Origin: Putridiphycobacter sp045110285
GTDB taxonomy: Bacteria; Bacteroidota; Bacteroidia; Flavobacteriales_D; Crocinitomicaceae
Direction of reading: 5' to 3'
Assembly (NCBI GenBank): GCA_045110285.1
Contig: JBGCGA010000003.1
Coordinates: forward strand, 62,001 to 126,000
Length of the DNA stretch: 64,000 nt
The position numbers were made by a program, and so were the translations under genes. Positions 25,772 to 35,485 of this stretch are shown here, in pieces. The first letter of the stretch is position 1; every line of letters starts with the position of its first letter. The notes beneath the pieces are model-generated. The model worked only from the letters and a program-made list of their open reading frames with translations, searched no databases and had not been told where the DNA came from.

Positions 25772-26476
25772 TTATTTGTTCAATTCGCCAATATATTGAT
25801 GATAACTATCGTCAAAAAATATATTGTAATCTGATAATGTTGATTGCAAAGCGTTAAAAAATACTTTTTGTTCGTCAATAGGAATGATGTCTAAGTTGAG
25901 AAATAAATTTAAATCTTTCTTATATCTGAAGTTTATCATACCCTGATATACTTCAACTCTTTTCAGTCCTTTATAATAATATATGTGCATTTCCCTATCA
26001 AAGTAAGCAATAAACTGAGGTCCTATTCCGATTTTATAATTTGAAGGATTTTTTCTGAGAAAGATAAGATAAGTTATGTTTTCAAGAGTCAAAAGCGATA
26101 CAACAATTAACATTGGCAGTACTAGAAACTCTTCGTCCCAGGGAATAATTTTTGACAAAATGATGATAACACCAGCGCCAAAAAAAATTTCAATCCCTAA
26201 AAAAACAGTGGCGCTATTAAGGATGGGTTTTGAAATGGGAGAGCTAAATACAAACCCATTGTATCCTTTTATGTCTTGTCTTCCTTCAAGTCGACGTTTT
26301 ATTCTTATGATGCCAAGCAACAAAATTAGTAGTGTCAACCCATATCCAATTTGTTTGATGTAAGGGATGTCATTGACTTCGTAAACAGAAAAACCCAAAT
26401 CATAAATAGATCCTATGGCAAAGAATCCAAAAATGATTAAAAGAATCAGGCTGAATAGATTGATGACTTTATTCAT
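25772..26476 (-). CDS. Unknown four-helix membrane protein
   Basis: I do not recognise a family. The 234-residue product has four hydrophobic helices at about 5-27, 44-60, 84-108 and 119-137, then a soluble C-terminal domain of about 95 residues with YKIGIGPQFIAYFDREMHIYYY. This looks like a PH-like or beta-rich region, as in some Bacteroidota membrane proteins. Its start overlaps the end of the DUF349 gene by 4 bp (ATGA), so the two are coupled. Confidence 0.65.
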   Translation of the reverse strand: MNKVINLFSLILLIIFGFFAIGSIYDLGFSVYEVNDIPYIKQIGYGLTLLILLLGIIRIKRRLEGRQDIKGYNGFVFSSPISKPILNSATVFLGIEIFFGAGVIIILSKIIPWDEEFLVLPMLIVVSLLTLENITYLIFLRKNPSNYKIGIGPQFIAYFDREMHIYYYKGLKRVEVYQGMINFRYKKDLNLFLNLDIIPIDEQKVFFNALQSTLSDYNIFFDDSYHQYIGELNK

Positions 26477-28200
26477 TCGCTTTCTTGGTCGTAATTGTAT
26501 AATGCCTTTAATTTGGCTTTTATTCCATTGATATCACTTTCAAGGCCTTCAATTTGCTTATTTACAGACTTTAAAAGTGGATTTTTAGGATCGGAATTGC
26601 CAAAAAAGCTCAGATTTGTTTCGACTTGCGCTTTTTCCTTCACTAAGTTATCAATTTTTCCTCTAAGGAATTGCGCTTCTTTATCCAGCTCACGTTCCAT
26701 ATTTGGACTATTGTAAATTGATTCAATTTTTGATTTGTATAGAATTGCAGCTTTTTCAGACTTATCCATATCTAAAGCATCATACTTAGCATCTAATGCT
26801 GCTTTATAAGCCTTATATATTCGATCTTTTTCTTTAAATGGAACATTACCAATGTTAGAAAATGCTTTGGAAAATTCTTGAATTTGAGCAATATTTGCGG
26901 TTGTATCTTTTGTTAATTTATATCCTTCAATTTTTTTAATAAGGTCTTCTTTTAGGCTCAAGTTACCAGCATTAGCAGAATCTAATGCTTCAAAATGAGC
27001 ATCTTTACGTGCAAAGAATCCATCAATTGGTTCCCTAAATTTTTTCCAAAGTTTATTTTCATTTCTTTGTCCGGCAGAACCTAGTTGTTTCCATTGCCGT
27101 TGCAGGTTTACAATTAATTTAGTGGTTCCACCCCAGTCTTCGGAATCTTTTATGTGTGCTAATTGCTCAATTAGTGCCTCCTTTTTAACTTTAACCTTAT
27201 CAAAATCAGCATTTATGTCTTTAAAAAACTCATTTTTTGCGTCAAAAAATTGATCACACTTTGCTCTAAAACCCTTCCAAATAATTTCGTTTTCTTTTTT
27301 AGGTCCAAAACCAACCGTTTTCCATTCCGCCTGAATGGCTAAAATTTGATCAGTTGCGGTTTTCCATGTCTTATTATCAACTTGTTCTTGAGCTATCACT
27401 TCATCAACTTTGTCTATTAATGCCAGTTTTTTAAGAATATTTTCTTTTTGTTCTGCACGTCTACCATCATAAAAATCTCTTATTTTACTATACAGACCAT
27501 TTACTGTCCCCCAATAGTTTTCTTTTAATTTTTCCCATGCTTCGGCAGAAGTACCACCTATGTCATTCCATTCATCTTGCAATAAGTGTAGTTTTTGTTC
27601 AACCACTTTCATACTTTTTTCAGAATCTAAAGTTTTCAGTTTTTCAATTACAGCTTCTTTTAAAGCGGCATTTTTCGTCAAATCATGCCCTTTAATTTCT
27701 TTGTAAATATTGATATTATACTGAAATTCATCCATTAAATTTGAATAGTCTTTCTGAATGTCTTGTCTTTTCTCTCTTGGTATTGGACCAACTTCGCGCC
27801 AACGCGATTGAATATCTTGAATGGCTTTTATTGCTTTACCAATATGCTCTTCTTGTGCAATTAACTCTTTTAATTCAGAAATCAAACCCTTTTTGACACT
27901 CAGGTTAGTAGCTTCTATCTCTTTTTTTGCTTCAATAACAGCTTTCTTTTTTTCTTTAAAAACAGATATTGCCGATTTAAATGGTGCTATTAATTCATCA
28001 ACTGGTTTTTGAATATCTTCAGCTTTTTCTCCGGCTTCAATTCGTTTCAACTTTTCTACTTCGAAAAGGCGGTCTTCTTCGTTTATGATTTTATAGAACT
28101 CGTCCGTTAGCGATTTAAATTCATCTCCAACACTCAGGATATCGTCATGATTTACTAAGTTTTCTATTTTTTCAATAATTTCTGTTTTCATTCTTTTCAA
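26473..28200 (-). CDS. DUF349 repeat protein
   Basis: A 575-residue, highly charged, helical protein. I can see at least five copies of the DUF349 motif, each with a W-x-x-x/I-G core: SRWREVGPIP, DEWNDIGGTS, AEWKTVGFGP, RQWKQLGSAG and KAFSNIGNVP. The spacing is about 65-75 residues. The protein ends in a coiled coil (EKAQVETNLSFF and onward). DUF349 proteins are common in Bacteroidota and Actinobacteria; the function is unknown, though the length and repeats suggest a scaffold. No signal peptide is present, so it is cytosolic. The membrane protein gene overlaps its end. Confidence 0.88.
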   Translation of the reverse strand: MKRMKTEIIEKIENLVNHDDILSVGDEFKSLTDEFYKIINEEDRLFEVEKLKRIEAGEKAEDIQKPVDELIAPFKSAISVFKEKKKAVIEAKKEIEATNLSVKKGLISELKELIAQEEHIGKAIKAIQDIQSRWREVGPIPREKRQDIQKDYSNLMDEFQYNINIYKEIKGHDLTKNAALKEAVIEKLKTLDSEKSMKVVEQKLHLLQDEWNDIGGTSAEAWEKLKENYWGTVNGLYSKIRDFYDGRRAEQKENILKKLALIDKVDEVIAQEQVDNKTWKTATDQILAIQAEWKTVGFGPKKENEIIWKGFRAKCDQFFDAKNEFFKDINADFDKVKVKKEALIEQLAHIKDSEDWGGTTKLIVNLQRQWKQLGSAGQRNENKLWKKFREPIDGFFARKDAHFEALDSANAGNLSLKEDLIKKIEGYKLTKDTTANIAQIQEFSKAFSNIGNVPFKEKDRIYKAYKAALDAKYDALDMDKSEKAAILYKSKIESIYNSPNMERELDKEAQFLRGKIDNLVKEKAQVETNLSFFGNSDPKNPLLKSVNKQIEGLESDINGIKAKLKALYNYDQESE

Positions 28201-28270
28201 GTTTGTTCAATGGCTTTGCACCAATTGATAGAGTGCCCTACTAATTTATTGTTAGTAGTTAATTGTTTTG

Positions 28271-29194
28271 TTATTTCTCTAAACTAAAATCTACCAGTTC
28301 TACAAATTCTAGCATTCTGTCATATATTTCGGTTTGTGTTAGGCTTTCAATTCTTTCCGTTCCGAATAGTTCAACACAAAATGAGGCCATTGCAGATCCT
28401 GCTATTATGGCTCGCTTCATGTTTTCGAATGAGATGTCGTCTGTTTTAGCCATGTACCCCATAAATCCACCGGCAAATGTATCTCCTGCTCCAGTAGGGT
28501 CAAAAACTTCATCCAGAATTAATGCGGGAGCAAAAAACATCTTGTCTTCATTGAATAACAAAGCACCATGCTCACCCTTTTTAATAATTAATGTTGACGG
28601 CCCCATTTTCATTATAATTTTTGCCGCACGTTTTAAGGAATACTCACCTGATAATTGCCTAGCTTCTTCGTCGTTTATAATTAAAACATCAATTAATTTA
28701 ATGGTGTTTTTTACTTCATCCATCATAATGTCCATCCAAAAATTCATGGTGTCCATGGCAATTAATTTTGGTCGCTCTGTTAGCCTCTCTATTACCTGAC
28801 GTTGAACATTAGGAGCTAAATTACCCAACATTAGGTATTCTGCTCCCTGATATGAGTCTGGAATAATTGGATCAAAATTCTCTAAAACGTTTAATTCAGT
28901 AACTAAAGTGTCGCGAGAATTCATATCATTATGGTATTTACCTGACCAAAAGAAAGTTTTTTCACCCTCTTTTACTTGCAATCCTTCAATATTTATTCCT
29001 CTTTGTTTTAAATTTAACAACGTTTCCTTAGGAAAGTCATCTCCTACAACGGATACAATTTTTTGATTTTTAGCAAAATAAGATGCTGAAATAGAGATGT
29101 ACGTACCTGCCCCTCCAACAATTTTATCTGTTTTCCCAAATGGGGTTTCTATAGCGTCAAATGCAACACTTCCAACTGTTAATAATGAACTCAT
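28271..29194 (-). CDS. PfkB-family carbohydrate/nucleoside kinase
   Basis: Ribokinase-fold kinase of 307 residues. The N-terminal GG motif is VGGAGTYISISA (26-37). The C-terminal anion hole and catalytic Asp lie in DPTGAGDTFAGG (D232 to G243; catalytic D238). The substrate is not evident: Bacteroidota copies are annotated as sugar or adenosine-type kinases. It is a monocistronic minus-strand gene with a TATATTTG element 18 nt before the ATG. Confidence 0.92.
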   Translation of the reverse strand: MSSLLTVGSVAFDAIETPFGKTDKIVGGAGTYISISASYFAKNQKIVSVVGDDFPKETLLNLKQRGINIEGLQVKEGEKTFFWSGKYHNDMNSRDTLVTELNVLENFDPIIPDSYQGAEYLMLGNLAPNVQRQVIERLTERPKLIAMDTMNFWMDIMMDEVKNTIKLIDVLIINDEEARQLSGEYSLKRAAKIIMKMGPSTLIIKKGEHGALLFNEDKMFFAPALILDEVFDPTGAGDTFAGGFMGYMAKTDDISFENMKRAIIAGSAMASFCVELFGTERIESLTQTEIYDRMLEFVELVDFSLEK

Positions 29195-29212
29195 TTATGA
29201 TGTTTTTATCTG

Positions 29213-29220
29213 CAAATATA
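29213..29220 (-). promoter_or_regulatory. Candidate -7 element of the PfkB kinase gene
   Basis: TATATTTG on the minus strand, 18 nt before the ATG at 29194. Confidence 0.5.
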
Positions 29221-29303
29221 AGTACTTTTTAATCGTGGCTAAGGCATTTTCTGTCAATTATCATTAATTCCTATCTTAGCATTCATAAATAGAAATTTCG
29301 GTG

Positions 29304-29660
29304 ATGAATATTGAGGAATTGGACACATACTGTATGGCGAAGAAAGGCGTTACTGTTTCAACTCCTTTTGATGAGTCCACTGCAGTTTATAAAGTGATGG
29401 GTAAAATGTTTGCATTGTCTAATATTAATAATTTTAAGTCTGTAAATCTAAAGTGCAACCCAGAATATGCGCAAGAATTAAGAGCTGACCACGTTGAAAT
29501 TCAGCCTGGGTATCACATGAGTAAAAAACATTGGAATACTGTTTTGCTAAATGAATTACTACCTGACAAAAAAGTGTATGAGTTAATTGATCATTCATAC
29601 GATTTGGTAGTCAAAGGTCTTACAAAAAAGCTCCAGAAGGAGTTAGAAGAATTGAATTAA
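29304..29660 (+). CDS. MmcQ/YjbR-family DNA-binding-like protein
   Basis: A 118-residue protein with the YjbR/MmcQ layout: an N-terminal helix (IEELDTYCMAKKGVT), then TPFDESTAVYKVMGKMFAL, KCNPEYAQELR and the C-terminal MSKKHWNTVLLN. The family has a CyaY-like/double-wing fold and was linked to DNA binding on structural grounds only. I prefer the ATG at 29304 to the GTG just before it. The gene ends directly at the start of the PLP enzyme gene, so the two are co-transcribed. Confidence 0.88.
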   Translation: MNIEELDTYCMAKKGVTVSTPFDESTAVYKVMGKMFALSNINNFKSVNLKCNPEYAQELRADHVEIQPGYHMSKKHWNTVLLNELLPDKKVYELIDHSYDLVVKGLTKKLQKELEELN

Positions 29661-30830
29661 ATGAAAGAGAATAAAATAAAGACGGATAGCTATCGTTTTG
29701 GCACCAAAGCCATTCATGCTGGTGTTAAACCCGACTCAGCAACAGGGGCCATAATGACCCCAATTTACCAAACTAGCACCTTCGTTCAAGAGGCCATTGG
29801 CCTTAACAAAGGCTATGCTTATTCTAGAACTCAAAATCCTACAAGACATGCCCTAGAAAAGAACTTGGCAGCAATTGAAAATGGTAAATATGGTGCATGC
29901 TTTGCCTCCGGTTTAGCAGCAATTGACTGTGTGTTGAAAATGTTAAGTCCTGGAGATGAAGTGGTTTCAACAAACGATTTGTATGGAGGTACTTACCGCT
30001 TATTTAGAACCATTTTTGAAAAATATGGCATCAAATTTCACTTTGTAGGGATGGAAAATGCTTTAAAAATTGATGACTACTGTAACGAAAACACAAAATT
30101 AATATGGGTGGAAACGCCAACTAACCCAACAATAAACATAATTGATATTGAAGCGGTGGCAAGAGTTGCTAAAAGACATCAAATTATGTTTGCGGTTGAT
30201 AATACGTTTGCCACACCTTATTTACAAAATCCGTTGGATTTAGGAGCAGATATTGTCATGCATTCAGTCACTAAGTATTTAGGTGGCCATTCAGATGTTT
30301 TAATGGGAGCATTGATCTGTAATGATGAAAAAATAGCTGACGAAATGTATCGAATTCAGAACTCATCAGGAGCCGTTACAGCTCCTATGGATTCTTTTTT
30401 GGCATTAAGGGGCATAAAAACCCTACATTTAAGAATGCAACGCCATTGTGAAAACGGCGAGGCTATTGCCAGATTTTTAGCGGCTCATCCAAAAGTAGAT
30501 CAGGTAAATTGGCCTGGATTTGAGAGCCATCCAAACCATCAGATTGCCAAAAAACAAATGAGAGGTTTTGGTGGAATGATTTCTTTTTCACTCGTGGGAA
30601 ACAAAGAGCATGATGCCTACAACGTGCTTAAAAAGGTTAAATTGTTTGCTTTAGCAGAGTCGTTAGGTGGTGTTGAATCACTCATTGGGCATCCAGTAAC
30701 TATGACACATGGAGCCATACCAAAAGCAGAACGCGAAGCATCTGGCATAGTGGACTCGTTAATAAGATTGAGTGTTGGAATTGAAGATGCTGAAGATTTG
30801 ATTGCGGACTTAAAACAGGCATTGAATTAA
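29661..30830 (+). CDS. Trans-sulfuration PLP enzyme (cystathionine gamma-synthase/lyase type)
   Basis: PLP-dependent Cys/Met-metabolism enzyme of 389 residues. Signatures are GTKAIHAG at the N-terminus, YSRTQNPTRHALE (PLP phosphate cup from the neighbouring subunit) and HSVTKYLGGHSDV with the Schiff-base lysine K205. The C-terminal SLGGVESLIGHP and LIRLSVGIED are also typical. The sequence alone does not separate gamma-synthase from gamma-lyase or a related sulfhydrylase. It begins immediately after the YjbR-like gene. I see no SAM riboswitch in the upstream gaps. Confidence 0.92.
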   Translation: MKENKIKTDSYRFGTKAIHAGVKPDSATGAIMTPIYQTSTFVQEAIGLNKGYAYSRTQNPTRHALEKNLAAIENGKYGACFASGLAAIDCVLKMLSPGDEVVSTNDLYGGTYRLFRTIFEKYGIKFHFVGMENALKIDDYCNENTKLIWVETPTNPTINIIDIEAVARVAKRHQIMFAVDNTFATPYLQNPLDLGADIVMHSVTKYLGGHSDVLMGALICNDEKIADEMYRIQNSSGAVTAPMDSFLALRGIKTLHLRMQRHCENGEAIARFLAAHPKVDQVNWPGFESHPNHQIAKKQMRGFGGMISFSLVGNKEHDAYNVLKKVKLFALAESLGGVESLIGHPVTMTHGAIPKAEREASGIVDSLIRLSVGIEDAEDLIADLKQALN

Positions 30831-30941
30831 AAAGACTCATATCCAAAGATGAGAGTGTAGCGGAAGTGACAATTTGTAATAAGCTGGTTTTTAGTTCAAA
30901 ACTTAATAATATTTCGAAGTAGTAGTGACGTTAATAAAAAT

Positions 30942-31421
30942 ATGAAACTTGTATTAATCATCATAATTTATTTCTTTTCTCTTGAACTAGCCGCCCAAGA
31001 CAGTTTGAAGTTTGAGTATGATGATTCCATTTTTGTTGTAGGAGAAGAAAAAACAATTGAATTGAGAAGAGAAATTTGCAACACCTTTGGATTAAAAAAT
31101 GAAGGGTTGATTGCAATTGATTCACTGTATCAGTTTTTAAAGAAAAATGAAGGAATATCAATTCTAGTTACTGAACATACAGATACTAGGGGAAGCACAG
31201 CTGCTAATCAAAAATTGTCGGAAGCAAGAGCAAAAGCGATAAAATCTGAACTTGTTTCGAGAGGCATAGCAGAAGGAAGAATCGAAGCAATAGGCAAAGG
31301 AGAATCTGAACCCATTCATTCAGAAGTTAAAATCAATCAATACAAACAAACAGATCCGTTTAAATTCCAGCAACTTCTCCAAATAAACAGAAGAACAGTA
31401 GTAAGAATTGATAGTATTTAA
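30942..31421 (+). CDS. OmpA-family C-terminal domain protein
   Basis: A 159-residue exported protein with a signal peptide (about 1-18, ELAAQ) and a peptidoglycan-binding OmpA-C domain. The domain reads VTEHTDTRGSTAANQKLSEARAKA (Asp and Arg that bind diaminopimelate), then LVSRGIAEGRIEAIGKGES. It has no beta-barrel, so it is a small periplasmic wall-binding protein. A lipoprotein gene follows after 50 bp. Confidence 0.88.
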   Translation: MKLVLIIIIYFFSLELAAQDSLKFEYDDSIFVVGEEKTIELRREICNTFGLKNEGLIAIDSLYQFLKKNEGISILVTEHTDTRGSTAANQKLSEARAKAIKSELVSRGIAEGRIEAIGKGESEPIHSEVKINQYKQTDPFKFQQLLQINRRTVVRIDSI

Positions 31422-31471
31422 TCAATGTTGAGGAGATTTATATATTTTTACAATTCACCTGACCTATAAAT

Positions 31472-32521
31472 ATGAAAGTGTTTTTATTAATTGTGCCTTG
31501 TCTTGTTCTCCCTAGTTGTTCTATATTGTTTAATAAAATTAAAAATACACCAGAAACAGAATTAGGAACAAAGGAAATTGTCTACACAAAAGAAATAGAC
31601 ACTGACGGCGAATTCGTTAATATTGGAGGCGGTCTTGGCCTTAAAATGAATTCTTTCACAAATGGCCCTGATGAACTGTCAAGTATCAATTACGGCATAA
31701 ACTTGCGTGGCACCTATCACAATTTAAAAGTTGGGGAGTTAAGTTTTCAAGCATTTATGCCAGTTTTTCAACCAAGACGTACTTTTAGTGAAGTTATTGC
31801 TGCCGATCAGTCTAAAGTAGTTGGAGACATAGATCTAGTATTAAAAATTCCTGTATTTAAATTTTCATCCGTAAAACCCAGAAAGGTATCCGCAATTGAC
31901 AGTAAAGATAATCCATACATTATTTCAGGGCTTCCGGTGCTTACATACCATAAAGCGAATTTAAGAATGGGATTGGTATCTGAATTTAATAATTTAGGTA
32001 CCAGTGACTATGTAGTTGCCCTAGTAAAAGAAGGGGCATATTCAAATGATATTGATTTAAGAAGAAGTATTGGAGAATATAGCCAAAGGAATACAAGCCT
32101 AAAAGCTGGCTTTGAATATCAATTTGCTAGTCATAGTTTTATCCATATTGTTGATGACAATAATGAGGAATACCGTTGCTCTTTGTCCGCAATTTGGTCA
32201 GTATACTTTGATGTCTTTTTTTTAATAAATCATTCTGCTAATTTTACTGAATATAAATACACAGCAATTGATCAAGATGGAATTGAAACTGAAGTGAGTG
32301 AAAATGTTTTTCCAGCTGATTTCCTAACGGAAAGAAAATATGGTTTTGCATTGGGCTTAAAATCAACTCGAATTCCTGAAAATACAGGAAAAGCAAACAT
32401 TACAAATCAAATAGAACTGGGATTAACACCAGGCTACTACAGTAGAATGCCCTCGGCAATGTATGTTAGATACTCAATAACATACGGCATAGGTGGCTTT
32501 AGAAATATTTTTAAAAAATAG
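31472..32521 (+). CDS. Unknown outer-membrane-type lipoprotein
   Basis: A 349-residue product with a lipoprotein signal (LPSC, Cys at about 16). Many amphipathic strands follow (INYGINLRGTYHNLKVGELSFQAF; GFEYQFASHSF; YSITYGIGGF), ending like a beta-barrel C-terminus, although it ends in Lys. I do not recognise a family. It lies between the OmpA-like gene and the SDR gene (1-bp gap to the latter's ATG). Confidence 0.62.
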   Translation: MKVFLLIVPCLVLPSCSILFNKIKNTPETELGTKEIVYTKEIDTDGEFVNIGGGLGLKMNSFTNGPDELSSINYGINLRGTYHNLKVGELSFQAFMPVFQPRRTFSEVIAADQSKVVGDIDLVLKIPVFKFSSVKPRKVSAIDSKDNPYIISGLPVLTYHKANLRMGLVSEFNNLGTSDYVVALVKEGAYSNDIDLRRSIGEYSQRNTSLKAGFEYQFASHSFIHIVDDNNEEYRCSLSAIWSVYFDVFFLINHSANFTEYKYTAIDQDGIETEVSENVFPADFLTERKYGFALGLKSTRIPENTGKANITNQIELGLTPGYYSRMPSAMYVRYSITYGIGGFRNIFKK

Positions 32522-32522
32522 A

Positions 32523-33239
32523 ATGAAAATATACATTACAGGTACCTCCTCTGGCATAGGGAAAGCATTAGCTGAGTTGTTATTGGAGAATAATTTTGAA
32601 GTTGTCGGTTTATCAAGACGACAAACCCTAAATCACCCTAACTATATTCACATTACAATCGATTTGTCGGATTTAAAACAGTTAAAAGCGTTTAATTTTC
32701 CTGCAAACTATAAAGATGATGTTGTTTTAGTGAACAATGCTGGAAAAGTTGGACCAATAAAACCAGTCGGTCAGCAAATTACTAAAGAAATTGTTAGTCT
32801 AAATTGTTTAAATGTAATTGCGCCACAGGTGTTAATGAACAAATTCATTTGTCAATATAAGGGCAATAGTACACCAAATTATCAGATAATAAATATCAGT
32901 TCGGGAGCAGGAAAACGCCCAATAGATGCATGGGCGGCATATTGTGCTTCAAAAGCTGCAATAGATTTATTTTCGGAAACTGTAGCCGAAGAACTTGCCG
33001 CTAGGAATCACACAAATTGGAAAATTTATTCTATTGCTCCAGGAGTGGTTGACACAGAAATGCAAAAAGAAATAAGAGCATCAAGTCCAAAGAATTTCCT
33101 TAGCCATCAAAAGTTTATTGATTTGAAAATCAACAATGAACTTAACTCCGTTTCGGTTGTTGCAGAAAAACTCAAATGTATAATTGAGGCGGATAATGCA
33201 GATCTTCCTGTTAAGTTTTCATTACATGATGTGTCCTAA
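32523..33239 (+). CDS. Short-chain dehydrogenase/reductase (YueD/sepiapterin reductase-like)
   Basis: A 238-residue NAD(P)-dependent Rossmann oxidoreductase. Cofactor motif GTSSGIG (residues 6-12), NNAG motif (NNAGKVG), active-site Ser in INISSGAG, and the YxxxK pair in YCASK. The overall pattern (VGPIKPVGQQ after NNAG) resembles benzil reductase YueD and sepiapterin reductases. The substrate is unknown. I chose the ATG at 32523, because a longer frame would overlap the previous gene. Confidence 0.9.
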   Translation: MKIYITGTSSGIGKALAELLLENNFEVVGLSRRQTLNHPNYIHITIDLSDLKQLKAFNFPANYKDDVVLVNNAGKVGPIKPVGQQITKEIVSLNCLNVIAPQVLMNKFICQYKGNSTPNYQIINISSGAGKRPIDAWAAYCASKAAIDLFSETVAEELAARNHTNWKIYSIAPGVVDTEMQKEIRASSPKNFLSHQKFIDLKINNELNSVSVVAEKLKCIIEADNADLPVKFSLHDVS

Positions 33240-33373
33240 TTTGTAAGTATTTTGTTTTTCATTCGCACAAATAGTTGGGTTTGATAAAATAGCTTTACTA
33301 TTTTATGAGTAACATAGCTTTTATTTATGTTGGATAAATGCTTAAATTTATGACTTATAATTGAAAAACAAAT

Positions 33374-35482
33374 ATGAAACAAGTTGCTTACATTGTTTTT
33401 ATGCTTTTCAGTTTTACAACCATTTCGCAAGAAAATTGGTGTGGAACTGATGCTATTCTAGAATCAGCATACGAATCAGACCCTTTTCTTAAACATACTA
33501 TTGCAGAACATATGTCGCGAATGCACGAAGGTGGAGTAGCTTCTGACCGGACTGACTCATTAATAATCCCAGTGGTATTTCATATCTTACATGACGGCGA
33601 AAATGGGAATATATCTCATGCACAAATATTAGATGCCGTTCGCATGATGAACGAAGACTTCAATAGATCGCATGCAGATACTGTAGATACAAGAAATACT
33701 GCAGATGCTCCTTTTTTACCAGTAGCTGCTAATATTAATATTTGCTTTCAATTGGCAAAAATTGATCCTAATGGTAATTGCACCAATGGTGTTCAGCGAC
33801 GTGACTCACCAGCTGGCAGTTACAATGGAAGTGATCAAACTTCAAAATCATTTAATGGAGGAGGATTGACTGCATGGAATAGAAGTCAGTACTTTAACAT
33901 TTGGGTCGTGAACTCAATTGCAACAAGTTCAACAACAGGAATTACTTTAGGATATGCACAATTTCCTTATTTCGGAAATGCAAATACCTATGGTGTAATT
34001 ATTCGGCACGATAGAGTCGGTTCAATTGGAACGGCTGTGTCGGCAGATAGAACTTTAACCCATGAAGTAGGACATTGTTTTGGACTATTCCATACCTTTC
34101 AAGATGGATGCGGTACAAATACAAGTGATTGCACTAACCAAGGAGATTATTGCTGCGATACTCCACCGGTTGATCAAGCCCACTGGTCATGCGGAACTAC
34201 GCAAAACTATTGTAGTCAAGTTCCTCCAGCTGATTATTATGGCTTTGATGCTTTCGATCAATTTGAAAATTTTATGTCTTACAGTCCATGTCAAAACATG
34301 TTTTCAAATGATCAGAAAAACGTGATATTATATAATTTTGACACTTATACGTGGCTTGGAAATCTCAGTACAGCTTCAAATTTACTCGCAACTGGTGTTA
34401 GTTTACCTGCAACACTATGCAAAGCTGAGTTTGGTTCAAATAAAAGAGTGATTTGTGCAGGCGAATCAGTTAATTTTTCAGATTTTTCGTACAGCGGAGT
34501 GTCAGGCAGAACATGGAATTTTACCGGTGGTTCTCCTTCCTCCAGTAACGACTCTACTGTCTCAGTAAACTACAGCTCAGCTGGAACATATCCAGTAAGT
34601 ATAGATGTAACAGATGGAGCAACTAATATGACAGAGACCAAAACAAATTATGTAATCGTTTTACCGAATACAGGCTCTGATTTGCCTGTTATTGAGGGTT
34701 TTGAATCGTTAGCAACTTTTCCAGACAATACTGATTTTTTCAGCAGTTCAAATGGCACGATAAGTGACTGGGAGATTTCAACTACATCATCTTCGTCAGG
34801 AAGTAAGTCAGTGCTTTATAATAACTTCTCAATTGGGAACCCTGGTGGAACAGCTATATTGGAGTCTGGAACAATCGATTTAAGCAATTTGGCGCCGGGA
34901 GAAGATTTAGAATTTTCATTTGATTACGCTTACAAAAAAGTTGAGTCTAGCAATAACGAAAAACTACAGCTTTTCGTTTCTAAAGATTGTGGTGAAACTT
35001 GGGTTTTAAGAAAAACACTTCAGGGTAACTTATTAGGCAGCGAAACGACCACTTTAAGTTACAACGCAAATCTAGATGATTACAAAACAGTTAATATTAC
35101 AAATATTTCGAGCACTTATCATGTGTCAAATTTCAGATATCGATTTGAATTTACATCTGACGGAGGGAATAATATTTTCATAGATAATATCAACATTTTC
35201 GGTGAGAATTCTCTTGCAATTAACGATTCTGATGACAAAGCAAATTTTAAATTATACCCAAATCCAACGCAAAACTTACTACAAGTTGAGATTGATAATA
35301 CTACGATTGAATCATATCAGATTTCAAACGCTAGCGGCCAGGAAGTTGAATACATTACCCAACCGACTATGAATTCCGATCGTATATTATTAATAGATAC
35401 AGAACGGTTATCAAATGGAATCTACTATATTTCTATTGTAAGCCAAAACGCAATAACAACTCAAAAATTTATCAAACAATAA
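33374..35482 (+). CDS. Secreted M43-type (pappalysin-like) metalloprotease with T9SS sorting domain
   Basis: A 702-residue exported protease. A signal peptide (about 1-19) and a propeptide-like stretch precede the catalytic domain with the extended zinc motif HEVGHCFGLFH (H230, E231, H234, H240) and the Met-turn region NFMSYSPC. A Cys-rich loop (several Cys between 245 and 285) probably carries disulfides. A PKD-like domain (about 355-430), a jelly-roll-type beta domain and a type A T9SS sorting domain (LYPNPTQN near 625 to the end) follow. Extracellular proteolysis is expected. A paralog starts 3 bp after the stop. Confidence 0.93.
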   Translation: MKQVAYIVFMLFSFTTISQENWCGTDAILESAYESDPFLKHTIAEHMSRMHEGGVASDRTDSLIIPVVFHILHDGENGNISHAQILDAVRMMNEDFNRSHADTVDTRNTADAPFLPVAANINICFQLAKIDPNGNCTNGVQRRDSPAGSYNGSDQTSKSFNGGGLTAWNRSQYFNIWVVNSIATSSTTGITLGYAQFPYFGNANTYGVIIRHDRVGSIGTAVSADRTLTHEVGHCFGLFHTFQDGCGTNTSDCTNQGDYCCDTPPVDQAHWSCGTTQNYCSQVPPADYYGFDAFDQFENFMSYSPCQNMFSNDQKNVILYNFDTYTWLGNLSTASNLLATGVSLPATLCKAEFGSNKRVICAGESVNFSDFSYSGVSGRTWNFTGGSPSSSNDSTVSVNYSSAGTYPVSIDVTDGATNMTETKTNYVIVLPNTGSDLPVIEGFESLATFPDNTDFFSSSNGTISDWEISTTSSSSGSKSVLYNNFSIGNPGGTAILESGTIDLSNLAPGEDLEFSFDYAYKKVESSNNEKLQLFVSKDCGETWVLRKTLQGNLLGSETTTLSYNANLDDYKTVNITNISSTYHVSNFRYRFEFTSDGGNNIFIDNINIFGENSLAINDSDDKANFKLYPNPTQNLLQVEIDNTTIESYQISNASGQEVEYITQPTMNSDRILLIDTERLSNGIYYISIVSQNAITTQKFIKQ

Positions 35483-35485
35483 CAC

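Noticed and set aside
28263..28799. Plus-strand open frame of 178 residues opposite the PfkB kinase gene
   Set aside because: It is antisense to a well-supported gene, has a low-complexity composition (Ser, Ile, Phe) and no family pattern.
29195..29660. Possible SAM riboswitch ahead of the trans-sulfuration enzyme gene
   Set aside because: The YjbR-like gene directly precedes it without a gap, and the 109-bp region before that gene holds only a promoter-like sequence with no SAM riboswitch pattern.
33286..33304. AT-only hairpin (AAAATAG/CTATTTT) as a terminator after the SDR gene
   Set aside because: The stem is only 7 bp with one G-C pair and has no clear T run beyond the stem, so it could easily be chance in AT-rich DNA.
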